DNA of 64,000 nt from NCBI GenBank assembly GCA_003216535.1, contig QCIS01000007.1, positions 1-64,000 on the forward strand. The letters are read 5' to 3'. A program made the translations under genes and the position numbers. How positions within the stretch are numbered: the first letter of the stretch is position 1; each line of letters starts with the position of its first letter. Origin of the DNA: Prochlorococcus sp. AG-402-N08. GTDB taxonomy: Bacteria > Cyanobacteriota > Cyanobacteriia > PCC-6307 > Cyanobiaceae. Positions 36,466-45,510 of this stretch are shown here, one piece after another. The notes beneath the pieces were generated by a model. The model saw only the letters and a program-made list of their open reading frames with translations. It had not been told where the DNA came from and did not search any database.

Positions 36466-37743
36466 TTGAAAGAATTAATAATTTGGGATAAAAGCATGCA
36501 AAATTTATTTATTTATACTCTTAAATTTTATAGTTATCTTTTAAAGGTTGAATACTCTCTGACTGCATGGATATCTTTCATTTTTTTAAAATTAAAAGGC
36601 ACAAATTACAAAAAAAGACTTAAAGATATCAAAGATATAAATATTCTTAGAAGTAAATTAGATCTTAATAATCAAAAAAGACTCGCAATTTTTGTTGCTT
36701 ATCATTCATCTCATAAAATACCCCAAAGTAATATTAATCATTTAATTATTTTAAAAGAATCATTATTTGAGATAATTTATGTTCATAATGGATATCTTGA
36801 GGAAAAAGTAAAAAATGATCTAAAAAAGAAAGGGTGTTATGTAATTTGTAGAGAAAATATTGGTCAAGATTTTGGGGCATGGAAAGATACAATTTCTTTA
36901 TTGGAAGAATATAAAATAACAGGTAATTTAGAATGGCTATTGCTTTGTAACGATAGTAATTTCTGCGTTGGAGGAAATAATGCCATAAGTTTTAAAGAAA
37001 AATTCAAAAAATTCTTGAGTATTAAAAATAGTGAATTTGATTTTATTTGCCTGAATTGTAACTATGAAGGTAAAAAGCACTATCAATCCTATTTTTTATG
37101 TTTATCAAAAGTAATCATCAGAAATAAAAAATTTAAAAATTTCTGGAAAACCTATATTCCTATGAACAATAGGTATTACGCGATTAATAATGGAGAAAAA
37201 AAATTCTCTCAATTGATTTTGCATAATTTCAAGCCAAAGATTATCTTTTCAAGTGATCAATTATGTCTAAGAATGAAGGAAAATTTTATACCAAATTTCA
37301 ACTATATATCTCATTTATTACCACAAAATTTATTTTTCTTAGAAGCATGTTTTATCTTTGATAAATCAAAGGAAACTCAAAAAATAGATTTAGTAATTAC
37401 AAAACTAATTAATTCACTTAGGAAGTACAATCCAAGTCATGTTTTTGGACTTTTAAACATAATTTTCTTAGAATCTCCATTTCTAAAGAAAGATATTGTA
37501 AGAATGGGTGTTTTTGAAATAAACCAAATTGATAAACTTTTAAACTCAAATCAATTAAAAATAACTAAAAAATTAAAAAATGAAATAATTAAATTTTTAA
37601 TAAATGAAGGGAATCAATATAAATATCTAAAATTCAGAAGAGCAGCTGTAAGAAAAGGGATTCCAGTTTCCAAAAATCTATATGAATATCTTCCGATTTC
37701 GAAAGAATTAAAAAATATATATTATTCAAGAAACAAGCAATAA
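36466..37743 (+). CDS. RgpF-like (rhamnan synthesis F) glycosyltransferase
   Basis: 425-aa protein matching the rhamnan-synthesis protein F pattern: LAIFVAYHSSHKIPQSNI, FEIIYVHNGYL, ENIGQDFGAWKD (the conserved REN-GxDxGAWK region) and LLCNDSNFCV. Members act in rhamnose-rich wall or O-antigen polymer synthesis. Presence beside an rmlACDB operon and an ABC exporter supports a rhamnan-like polymer. Start is TTG at 36466; an ATG at 36496 (MQNLFIYT) is a sound alternative. Confidence 0.8.
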   Translation: MKELIIWDKSMQNLFIYTLKFYSYLLKVEYSLTAWISFIFLKLKGTNYKKRLKDIKDINILRSKLDLNNQKRLAIFVAYHSSHKIPQSNINHLIILKESLFEIIYVHNGYLEEKVKNDLKKKGCYVICRENIGQDFGAWKDTISLLEEYKITGNLEWLLLCNDSNFCVGGNNAISFKEKFKKFLSIKNSEFDFICLNCNYEGKKHYQSYFLCLSKVIIRNKKFKNFWKTYIPMNNRYYAINNGEKKFSQLILHNFKPKIIFSSDQLCLRMKENFIPNFNYISHLLPQNLFFLEACFIFDKSKETQKIDLVITKLINSLRKYNPSHVFGLLNIIFLESPFLKKDIVRMGVFEINQIDKLLNSNQLKITKKLKNEIIKFLINEGNQYKYLKFRRAAVRKGIPVSKNLYEYLPISKELKNIYYSRNKQ

Positions 37744-37844
37744 ATTTAAAAAACTCTATTTAAATATGTACACAGGAGAAAAGCATGGATAAATTAATAA
37801 GGTAGAATTTAAAAACAATTTTTCAGCAAAAATATATTTTTTTT

Positions 37845-39287
37845 ATGACTTCACCAAGCATTATTCCAGTTATTCTTTGCGGAGGAACTGGTACGCGACT
37901 TTGGCCACTATCTAGAAGTAGCTTTCCTAAACAATTCCTACCTTTAACTAGTAATTCTGATAATTCTTTATTACAACTTACTATTCAAAGGATCAAAGAT
38001 TTAAATGGAATTCAGGATCCAATAATAATCTGCAATGAAGAACATAGATTTATAGTTGCTGAGGAAATGAGAAAGATTAGTATAAAACCTAAAGCAATAT
38101 TACTTGAACCCTTTGGCCGAAATACAGCTCCTGCTATTGCTTTAGCGGCTCTAAAAGCTTTAAAAATAGAAAAAGATCCCTTACTTTTAATATTATCGGC
38201 TGACCATGTAATAGAGATGGTGGATAAGTTTATCATGGCTATAGAGGCAGGGATCAAATATGCTTTACAAAATAGACTTATAACCTTTGGAATTATCCCT
38301 TCATCCCCGGAAACAGGATACGGTTATATTAAATCTCATGAACCACTAGATGAATTTTCTTTAAAAGGATCAAAAATTGAAAGCTTTATTGAGAAACCAG
38401 ATTTAAATACTGCAAAGCAATTAATAACGGATAAAAAATATACTTGGAATAGTGGAATGTTTTTATTTAAAGCAAATTTAATTATTCAAGAAATGAATAA
38501 GTTCTGTCCAGATATTTTTAAATATTGTCAGGAAGCACTTATCAAAGATCTCTATGATTTAGATTTCCAAAGATTAAATAAAGATTCGTTCTCAAAATGT
38601 CCCAATATTTCAATTGATTTCGCAATAATGGAAAAAACTAATTTAGGAACAGTTATACCATTATCTGCAGGATGGGAAGATATTGGAAGTTGGGATGCAG
38701 TATGGAAACTCGCAAAAAAGGATGGAGATGGTAACTTTCTAAAAGGAAATATAATTGCAAAAGATACTAAAAATTCATATTTGAGTAGCGAAAAGAGACT
38801 CGTGGCTGCTCTTGGGATTAGAGACATGGTTGTAATTGAAACAAATGATGCAATATTAATTGCGAAGATGGACCAGTCCCAAGAAGTTAAAAGCTTAGTT
38901 AATTTACTTAAACAAAAAGATATTCCTGAGGGTAAAGAACACAAAAAAATCTTCAGACCTTGGGGATTTTATGAATCTGTAGCCTCTGAAAATAAATGGC
39001 AAGTGAAATTGATAACTGTAAAACCTGGAGAAAAATTATCTTTGCAGAGTCACAAGCATAGGTCGGAGCACTGGATCGTAGTTGATGGAATAGCTAAAGT
39101 AGAAATTGATAATAAAGAATTATTATTAAAAGATAACCAAAGTTCATATATCCCACTTGGTGCAAAACATAGACTATCTAATCCAGGCAAGAATAATTTG
39201 ACATTAATAGAAGTACAATGTGGCTCTTACTTAGGCGAAGACGATATTCAGAGATTTGAAGATAATTATGGCAGAACAAGTCAATAA
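37845..39287 (+). CDS. manC: Mannose-1-phosphate guanylyltransferase / mannose-6-phosphate isomerase
   Basis: Bifunctional type II enzyme supplying GDP-mannose. Pyrophosphorylase signature GGTGTRLWPLSRSSFPKQFL is near residues 13-32, with FIEKPD and the NSGMFLF region; the C-terminal cupin carries RPWGFYE and SLQSHKHRSEHWIV metal ligands. 480 aa, full length. GDP-mannose feeds gmd and fcl in this island. A second, decayed manC start is found at 50074-50144. Confidence 0.95.
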   Translation: MTSPSIIPVILCGGTGTRLWPLSRSSFPKQFLPLTSNSDNSLLQLTIQRIKDLNGIQDPIIICNEEHRFIVAEEMRKISIKPKAILLEPFGRNTAPAIALAALKALKIEKDPLLLILSADHVIEMVDKFIMAIEAGIKYALQNRLITFGIIPSSPETGYGYIKSHEPLDEFSLKGSKIESFIEKPDLNTAKQLITDKKYTWNSGMFLFKANLIIQEMNKFCPDIFKYCQEALIKDLYDLDFQRLNKDSFSKCPNISIDFAIMEKTNLGTVIPLSAGWEDIGSWDAVWKLAKKDGDGNFLKGNIIAKDTKNSYLSSEKRLVAALGIRDMVVIETNDAILIAKMDQSQEVKSLVNLLKQKDIPEGKEHKKIFRPWGFYESVASENKWQVKLITVKPGEKLSLQSHKHRSEHWIVVDGIAKVEIDNKELLLKDNQSSYIPLGAKHRLSNPGKNNLTLIEVQCGSYLGEDDIQRFEDNYGRTSQ

Positions 39288-39323
39288 TAAATTTTTTAAC
39301 TTTTTTCAATAAAAAAGGTTGTT

Positions 39324-40277
39324 TTATTTATTTTGAAATCCTTTAGCAATTTCCTCTTTAAACCAAGGGATAGTTTTGTTTAAGCCTTCATTAATATTTA
39401 TTTTTGGTTCCCAGGACAGTTCTTTCTTAGCGATTCCTATATCAGGTTTTCTTTGTAAAGGATCATCTTGAGGAAGTGGCGAATATGAGATTTCAAGTCT
39501 TGGATTTATTTTTTCTATCACTATTTCCGCAAGTTCTTTAATTGTAAATTCGTTGGGATTCCCTATATTAATTGGACCATTATGGCTTCCATTCATCAAT
39601 CTAATCATACCGTCAATCAAGTCAGCAACATAGCAAAAAGATCTAGTTTGAGAGCCATCCCCATAAATCGTTAAATTTTTGTTTTGAAGTGCTTGAACTA
39701 TAAAATTACTAACTACCCGACCATCTTTTAAATTCATTCTTGGCCCATATGTATTAAATATTCTCATAACCCTAATTTCTACATTATGCATTCTTTTATA
39801 GTCAAAGCATAAAGTTTCTGCTATTCTCTTTCCTTCGTCATAACATGAGCGTATCCCTATCGGATTTACGGATCCATTATAAGATTCTTTTTGAGGATGT
39901 TCTTTTGGATCTCCATATACCTCGCTTGTACTAGCCATCAAGATTCTTGCTCCAACTCTTTTTGCGAGACCAAGCATATTTAAGGTCCCTAAAAAACTTG
40001 TTTTAGCAGTTTTTATTGGATTTGATTGATAATGAATAGGAGAAGCGGGACAAGCAAGATGCCATATCCTATTTACCTCTAGATGAATTGGTTGAGTAAT
40101 ATCATGTCTAATAAATTCAAAATTTGGATTACAAAAAAAATTTTTAATATTTTCTTTTCTACCAGTAAAATTATTATCTAAACAGATAACTTCTTCACCT
40201 GCCTCTAATAAATGTTCAGCGAGGTGAGAGCCTAAGAATCCAGTTCCACCAGTAATTAAATTAACTTTATTTTTCAT
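39324..40277 (-). CDS. UDP-glucuronate decarboxylase (UDP-xylose synthase)
   Basis: SDR enzyme converting UDP-glucuronate to UDP-xylose. [15 protein letters not shown], the family-specific [32 protein letters not shown] with catalytic Tyr-Lys, and [10 protein letters not shown]. 317 aa. It is followed on the same strand (after 3 bp) by a GT2 gene and then by the UDP-glucose dehydrogenase that makes its substrate, a coherent three-gene unit. Confidence 0.92.
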   Translation of the reverse strand: MKNKVNLITGGTGFLGSHLAEHLLEAGEEVICLDNNFTGRKENIKNFFCNPNFEFIRHDITQPIHLEVNRIWHLACPASPIHYQSNPIKTAKTSFLGTLNMLGLAKRVGARILMASTSEVYGDPKEHPQKESYNGSVNPIGIRSCYDEGKRIAETLCFDYKRMHNVEIRVMRIFNTYGPRMNLKDGRVVSNFIVQALQNKNLTIYGDGSQTRSFCYVADLIDGMIRLMNGSHNGPINIGNPNEFTIKELAEIVIEKINPRLEISYSPLPQDDPLQRKPDIGIAKKELSWEPKININEGLNKTIPWFKEEIAKGFQNK

Positions 40278-40280
40278 GTC

Positions 40281-40964
40281 TTAAAAAATGTTATATTTCA
40301 AGATACAGTAGATTGCTCTTACACCATCTTTCCATCCAATCTTTTTGCCTTCATCATAAGTCCTTCCATAATAGGAAATTCCTACCTCATATATTCGTAA
40401 ATCCATTTTTGAAATCTTTGCTGTAATTTCAGGCTCAAAGCCAAATCTATTTTCTTTTATGTCAATAGACTTAATAACTTCTGTTCTAAATGCTTTGTAA
40501 CAGGTTTCCATGTCAGAAAGATTTAGATCGGTAAAAAAATTACTCAATAATGTTAAGACTCCATTTCCTATTCTATGCCAAAAATAAACTACTCTATGAG
40601 GTCTTCCACTTTGAAATCTACTACCAAAAACAACATCTGCCTTGTTTTTTATAATTGGATCAAGTAATAATGGGAACTCTTTTGGATCGTACTCAAGATC
40701 AGCATCTTGAACTATACAAATATCTCCAGTAGCGCTTTTGAAACCAGTTCTAAGTGCAGCTCCTTTACCTTTATTAAAATCATGATATATAACTTTAATT
40801 GTGTCATCATTCAAGTTTTTTAATAATTCTCTTGTGCCATCTGTTGAGCAATCATCTACTATTATAATTTCTAAATCTTCTATCCCGCATTCCTTAACTG
40901 CTGCTAATAATTCATTTAGAGTACCGACCTCATTAAAACAAGGGATAATTACACTAAGAATCAT
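40281..40964 (-). CDS. DPM-like GT2 glycosyltransferase (polyprenyl-phosphate sugar synthase)
   Basis: 227-aa soluble GT-A enzyme. Start LSVIIPCFNEVGTLNELL, IIVDDCSTDGT, GKGAALRTGF and the metal-binding QDADLEYDP are classical for dolichol/polyprenyl-phosphate mannose or glucose synthases. No C-terminal membrane helices, so a separate flippase is expected; the GtrA-like gene at 42512 is a candidate partner. Confidence 0.88.
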   Translation of the reverse strand: MILSVIIPCFNEVGTLNELLAAVKECGIEDLEIIIVDDCSTDGTRELLKNLNDDTIKVIYHDFNKGKGAALRTGFKSATGDICIVQDADLEYDPKEFPLLLDPIIKNKADVVFGSRFQSGRPHRVVYFWHRIGNGVLTLLSNFFTDLNLSDMETCYKAFRTEVIKSIDIKENRFGFEPEITAKISKMDLRIYEVGISYYGRTYDEGKKIGWKDGVRAIYCILKYNIF

Positions 40965-41002
40965 AATAAATAATTTATGGCGAAAAATTTCTTGATAACT
41001 TA

Positions 41003-42403
41003 TTATATATCATTTCCTAATCCAACTTGCCAAAATTTAAAGTCACAATTTTTTATTTTATCTGGATTCACAATTCTTCTAGTATCAAATAACCAAGCAG
41101 GAGTCATTATTTTATCATTAACCAAATCCCAATTAATTGTTTTATACACTTCCCACTCAGTTAATAAAACAATTGCCTCAACATTATCAAATATATTCCC
41201 AAGATTATGGGAAAAAGACCAATTTAAACTATTTTCTTTTCCAAGCTCTCCTAACTCAAAAGCAATCTGAGCTTCATCAACTTTTGGGTCATGGATTTTA
41301 AGTATAGCTCCTTCATTTAGTAATTGTTTACATATAAAAATAGCTGGAGACTCTCTAGTATCATTGGTATCTGCCTTAAATGAGAATCCTAATATCGCAA
41401 TCTTTTTTTTGTTAACATTCCCAAACAATTTGTTTATTACCAACTTATAAATTCTATATTTCTGCCATTCATTTATACTTATTACTTGTTCCCAATAAGA
41501 AGCCACTTCAGGTAACCCAAAGTACTCACATAAATAAGTTAAGTTGAGGATGTCCTTTTTAAAACAACTTCCACCAAAACCTGGTCCAGCACTTAGAAAT
41601 TTGGATCCTATCCTTGTATCTAATCCAATAGCTTCCTTTACTTCTTGAACATTTGCTCCTGTCACTTCACATAAAGCTGACATAGCATTTATCGAACTAA
41701 TTCTTTGCGCAAGGAAAGCGTTGGCAGTTAATTTAGATAATTCACTACTCCATAAATTAGTAGTAATTATCTTCTCCTCCTTTACCCAATTTAAATAGAT
41801 ATCTTTAAGGGATTGAATAGAACTCGCATCTTCCCCACCAATTAAAATTCTATCAGGATTTTGCAAGTCCTTTATCGCGGTTCCTTCTGCAAGAAATTCA
41901 GGATTTGAAAGAACTGAAAAAGAACATTTTTCTTTATTATCCCTTTTACTATTTTCTAGAATCGCTTTTATCGCTTCAGCTGTCCTTACCGGAATAGTAC
42001 TTTTCTCAACGACAATTGTATCTCCCACAGCATATTTAGCAACTTGTCGAGTACAAGCTTCAACCCAACTAATATCACTTGCTTTACCAGCTCCAATACC
42101 TTTTGTTTTGGTTGGTGTATTAACAGAGATGAAAATCATATCTGAATTTTTTATTGTATTTTTAATTTCAGTAGTAAAAAATAAATTTTTATTTCTTACT
42201 CTTTCTATTATTTCTTGTAATCCTGGTTCAAAAATCGGGATTTTCGACAAATCATCACTATTCCATAAATTTATCCTTTCTTCATTTAGGTCAACTACAT
42301 TTATGGTTAAATGAGGGCATTTATCTGCAATAACTGACATGGTTGGACCTCCCACATAGCCAGCTCCTATACAACAAATAGTTTTAATATTTTTAACGCT
42401 CAT
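41003..42403 (-). CDS. ugd: UDP-glucose 6-dehydrogenase
   Basis: Two-step NAD-dependent oxidation of UDP-glucose to UDP-glucuronate. CCIGAGYVGGPTMSVIA (NAD site), NPEFLAEGTAI and the catalytic cysteine in GFGGSCFKKDILNL. At 466 aa, with VDLNEERINLWNS, it resembles the longer eukaryote-like class rather than the 380- to 440-aa bacterial one. Feeds UDP-xylose synthase next door. Product name is secure; class assignment is by eye. Confidence 0.93.
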   Translation of the reverse strand: MSVKNIKTICCIGAGYVGGPTMSVIADKCPHLTINVVDLNEERINLWNSDDLSKIPIFEPGLQEIIERVRNKNLFFTTEIKNTIKNSDMIFISVNTPTKTKGIGAGKASDISWVEACTRQVAKYAVGDTIVVEKSTIPVRTAEAIKAILENSKRDNKEKCSFSVLSNPEFLAEGTAIKDLQNPDRILIGGEDASSIQSLKDIYLNWVKEEKIITTNLWSSELSKLTANAFLAQRISSINAMSALCEVTGANVQEVKEAIGLDTRIGSKFLSAGPGFGGSCFKKDILNLTYLCEYFGLPEVASYWEQVISINEWQKYRIYKLVINKLFGNVNKKKIAILGFSFKADTNDTRESPAIFICKQLLNEGAILKIHDPKVDEAQIAFELGELGKENSLNWSFSHNLGNIFDNVEAIVLLTEWEVYKTINWDLVNDKIMTPAWLFDTRRIVNPDKIKNCDFKFWQVGLGNDI

Positions 42404-42511
42404 AAAATTCTTTCAAACAAATGTTTATAAATATATCATTAAAAGTTTATAATTGTAGTTATCGTTTTTTATATTTGTTGTAAATTAATACCAAAATTAT
42501 ATGAATTAGAA

Positions 42512-42928
42512 ATGAATATAGAACTTATTAAATTTTTTATTAAAAATAAATTCGTAAGTAAAAACAAAGAAAAAAGAAAATTCATTCTTGCTGGCATTCT
42601 AAATGTTTTTTTGACAAATTTATCATTACAAATTTTTCTATTATTAAATTTATTTAGTATTTCTATATCAACATTTCTAAGCCAATTAATAAATATGACT
42701 TTTGGTTATGCAATTTACAGTAAATTTATATTTAAAGTAAAAAACTCTAAAAATAAGAAGTTTATAAAAAAATATATTTTGCTTATGGCCTTTTTATGGA
42801 TATCAAACTTCCTAGGTATCAAAATTGGAGGTCTATTTGGAATAAATACAAATCAATCAGCACTTTTAATGATTCCTTGTCTTGCTGTTTTGTCTTTCTT
42901 GATACAGAAGTTATGGGTATTTAAATAA
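42512..42928 (+). CDS. GtrA-like membrane protein
   Basis: 138 aa with four hydrophobic helices and the family start FILAGILNVFLTNLSLQ and YAIYSKFIFK loop. GtrA-family proteins are thought to flip polyprenyl-phosphate-linked sugars. Positioned 108 bp from the divergent ugd-GT2-UXS group, consistent with a polyprenyl-phosphate sugar pathway. ATG at 42512; ends KLWVFK, the usual GtrA ending. Confidence 0.8.
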   Translation: MNIELIKFFIKNKFVSKNKEKRKFILAGILNVFLTNLSLQIFLLLNLFSISISTFLSQLINMTFGYAIYSKFIFKVKNSKNKKFIKKYILLMAFLWISNFLGIKIGGLFGINTNQSALLMIPCLAVLSFLIQKLWVFK

Positions 42929-43057
42929 TATTTTCAATTACTAAGTTTGAAGTTAGAAACTATTTTATGGTATTAATAAGTTTATGTTCAATCAAAAAAA
43001 ATGATATTTTATTCTCAAATATTAGCTAAAAGCATTATCTAAATTTATTGGAAAATA

Positions 43058-45496
43058 ATGAGAAAAAAATTTTTTATCAAAAATTATCGTACAAAGATTA
43101 AGAAATTAATCTTATCTTTTATAAAAAAAACAAAAGAAGAAGGTATTTTTAGCGCTATCTTTATTGCAAGAAAATATATTTTTGATAAAGGAAGTTTGAT
43201 TATGGAGGGAGGGGTTCGTCCTCCCCTATATCATCCTGATCTTTTATTACAACCATTAGTTTCAATATTAATAGTTTCATACAATTCAAAGGAAGATCTT
43301 ATTCCTCTTTTTCATTCAATAAATAAACAAACGTATAGAAATTTAGAAATCGTGTTAGTTGAAAATGGCACTCAAAGTAGTGAGAGTTGTTTAAATATTT
43401 TAGAATTCCCAGTTAAATATATTCCTTCAGGAAATATTGGCTTTGCTGGAGGAAATAATTTGGCATTAAACAACTCAAATGGTACTTATGTATGTTTAGT
43501 TAACCCTGATACGATTTTAGATTTTAATGCTATTGATAAATTACTCTTCTCAATTTTGAGTGATAGAGAAGCAGTAGTATCAGTACCTAAAATTGTTTTT
43601 TATGAGAAATACATTGATTTAGATATATTTTCTGATAAACCTTTCTTTATTGATTTAGAGATACTTGATAAATCCTTAAAATATAAAAAATACTTTATAA
43701 GAGATGGACACGAATCAGTTTTTGGTGATTACAGAAGAGAAGTTCATGCCAATAATAATCATATTAAATTTTGCTTACCAGTCGACAATAGCAAAGCTAT
43801 TTTAAAAGTTTTTAAGTTACATAAAGATCAAATTTTAAATTATAAGATCAACAATTCAATTATAAATAATTCAAAAATTATTGAAATTACTCAAAATAGT
43901 TCTTCAACTGATTTGCATTTAAATCTAGATAAAGATTTAATTTGGTGGGGTAAAGATATCATTAACAATGCTGGAAGTGGATTAAGGGATGGGAGGCCAT
44001 TTGATAGAGGTTTTGCAGAATATGATGTTGGTCAATATAACTTTAGTGAAAGAGTTTCTGCATTATGTGGTTGTGTAGCAATGATTTCGCCAAAGATTTT
44101 CATCGAAAGAAAAATATTTATTGATGAATTTTTTGCATATTTTGAAGATTCTGAATTATCTCGTTGGATTAATAATAATAATTATAAAATTAACTACAAT
44201 CCATTTGCTATCGTAAGGCATAAACATTCAGTCTCTACAACCGAGAGGTCAGATTTATGGTTTACTTTAGTAGATAGAAGCTCAGAAATATATGAATTTC
44301 TTAAAGATTCAGATAAAAAAATTAATAAAAATCTCTCAAATAATGAATATTTAAAAATTAATAAAAAATTAGCCAATATTTTAAAAGATTATGATGATAA
44401 TTTAATAGGTAAGAACCATAAAAGTCTCATAAAAAAAAGTCGGCCAAGTGCCGCAATATACAATTCCTATTGGAATACAATGGGAGGCGGAGAAAAACAT
44501 GCTTTAGCAGTGGCAAAAGAATTAGCTAAAACACATGATATTTTTTTAATAAGTGAATATGATTTTAATGAGGAAAAATTAAAAAAATATTTCTCAATAA
44601 ATTTCAAATTTAAAAAATATATCACATTTAGTGTTACTCCCGAATTATCACGCACCTTCGACATCTTTATAAATTCTACGTATAATTCCAACTTAATTTC
44701 AATGTGTCCCAAATCCTTTTATCTGGTTTCTTTCCCACAAAGATTTGTAAATAAAGAGTTTTTAAATAGTTATTTTTTCCTTCATAATTCCATATACACT
44801 CAAAAATGGGCTAAAAGATTTTGGGGCCTTCATAAAAATAAAATCTTATATCCTGTGACTGATATGAAAGGTTTTAATATAAAAATTAATCAAGATAATC
44901 ATGATTTAAAAAATAATAATAAAAATATAATTTCAGTTGGACGTTTTACAGAAGATGGGCACACTAAAAGACATGATTTTATTTTGAAAGCATTTATTAA
45001 AGCGCAGAATATAAAGCCTTCAGAATTTAATCTTTTTCTAGTTGGTTCTCTTGATTACTCAAGACAAAATGACTTAAATTATTTCAGTTCTCTAGAAGCA
45101 CTTAAAACAAAAAATATATATCTATTTCCGAATTTAGAATTTAAAAAATTAATGGAATTATTTTCTATTTCGAAATTTTACGTTCATGCTACAGGAGTTG
45201 AAAAAAATGAACAAAAAAATCCTGAACAATTAGAACATTTTGGGATCACAATAATCGAGGCACTTTTATACAATAATTATCCAATTGTTTATGAAAAGGG
45301 TGGGCCTGCAGAAACAATAAATTCGTTAAATTGCGGAGAAACTTTTAAAGATTTAAAATCCCTTGTTAAAGTATTTTCAAGAATATTTAATGATAATGAA
45401 AACGAAAAATATTCTTTAAAAAAAGATTTATTAAAAGATTTTCTAGATAAAAATAATAATGAATTAATTAAGACATTTAAAGAATCAATCTATTAA
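43058..45496 (+). CDS. Two-domain glycosyltransferase: GT2 fused to GT4
   Basis: 812-aa protein with two catalytic modules. Residues about 65-400: GT2, with VSILIVSYNSKEDL, VLVENGTQ, GNIGFAGGNNLAL, VNPDT and later FFAYFEDSELSRWI. Residues about 465-812: GT4, with WNTMGGGEKHALAVAKEL, SVGRFTEDGHTKRHDF and EHFGITIIEALLYNNYPIVYE ending in KGGPAETI. The linker near 380-460 is lysine/asparagine-rich. Each domain has its own donor site, so the protein may add two sugars in succession. ATG start; N-terminus is basic. Confidence 0.85.
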   Translation: MRKKFFIKNYRTKIKKLILSFIKKTKEEGIFSAIFIARKYIFDKGSLIMEGGVRPPLYHPDLLLQPLVSILIVSYNSKEDLIPLFHSINKQTYRNLEIVLVENGTQSSESCLNILEFPVKYIPSGNIGFAGGNNLALNNSNGTYVCLVNPDTILDFNAIDKLLFSILSDREAVVSVPKIVFYEKYIDLDIFSDKPFFIDLEILDKSLKYKKYFIRDGHESVFGDYRREVHANNNHIKFCLPVDNSKAILKVFKLHKDQILNYKINNSIINNSKIIEITQNSSSTDLHLNLDKDLIWWGKDIINNAGSGLRDGRPFDRGFAEYDVGQYNFSERVSALCGCVAMISPKIFIERKIFIDEFFAYFEDSELSRWINNNNYKINYNPFAIVRHKHSVSTTERSDLWFTLVDRSSEIYEFLKDSDKKINKNLSNNEYLKINKKLANILKDYDDNLIGKNHKSLIKKSRPSAAIYNSYWNTMGGGEKHALAVAKELAKTHDIFLISEYDFNEEKLKKYFSINFKFKKYITFSVTPELSRTFDIFINSTYNSNLISMCPKSFYLVSFPQRFVNKEFLNSYFFLHNSIYTQKWAKRFWGLHKNKILYPVTDMKGFNIKINQDNHDLKNNNKNIISVGRFTEDGHTKRHDFILKAFIKAQNIKPSEFNLFLVGSLDYSRQNDLNYFSSLEALKTKNIYLFPNLEFKKLMELFSISKFYVHATGVEKNEQKNPEQLEHFGITIIEALLYNNYPIVYEKGGPAETINSLNCGETFKDLKSLVKVFSRIFNDNENEKYSLKKDLLKDFLDKNNNELIKTFKESIY

Positions 45497-45510
45497 GAAA
45501 ATAAATTTAT

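Noticed and set aside
38552..38944. 130-codon antisense ORF inside manC
   Set aside because: Shadow of a highly constrained coding region; the sense strand holds a full-length, motif-rich enzyme.
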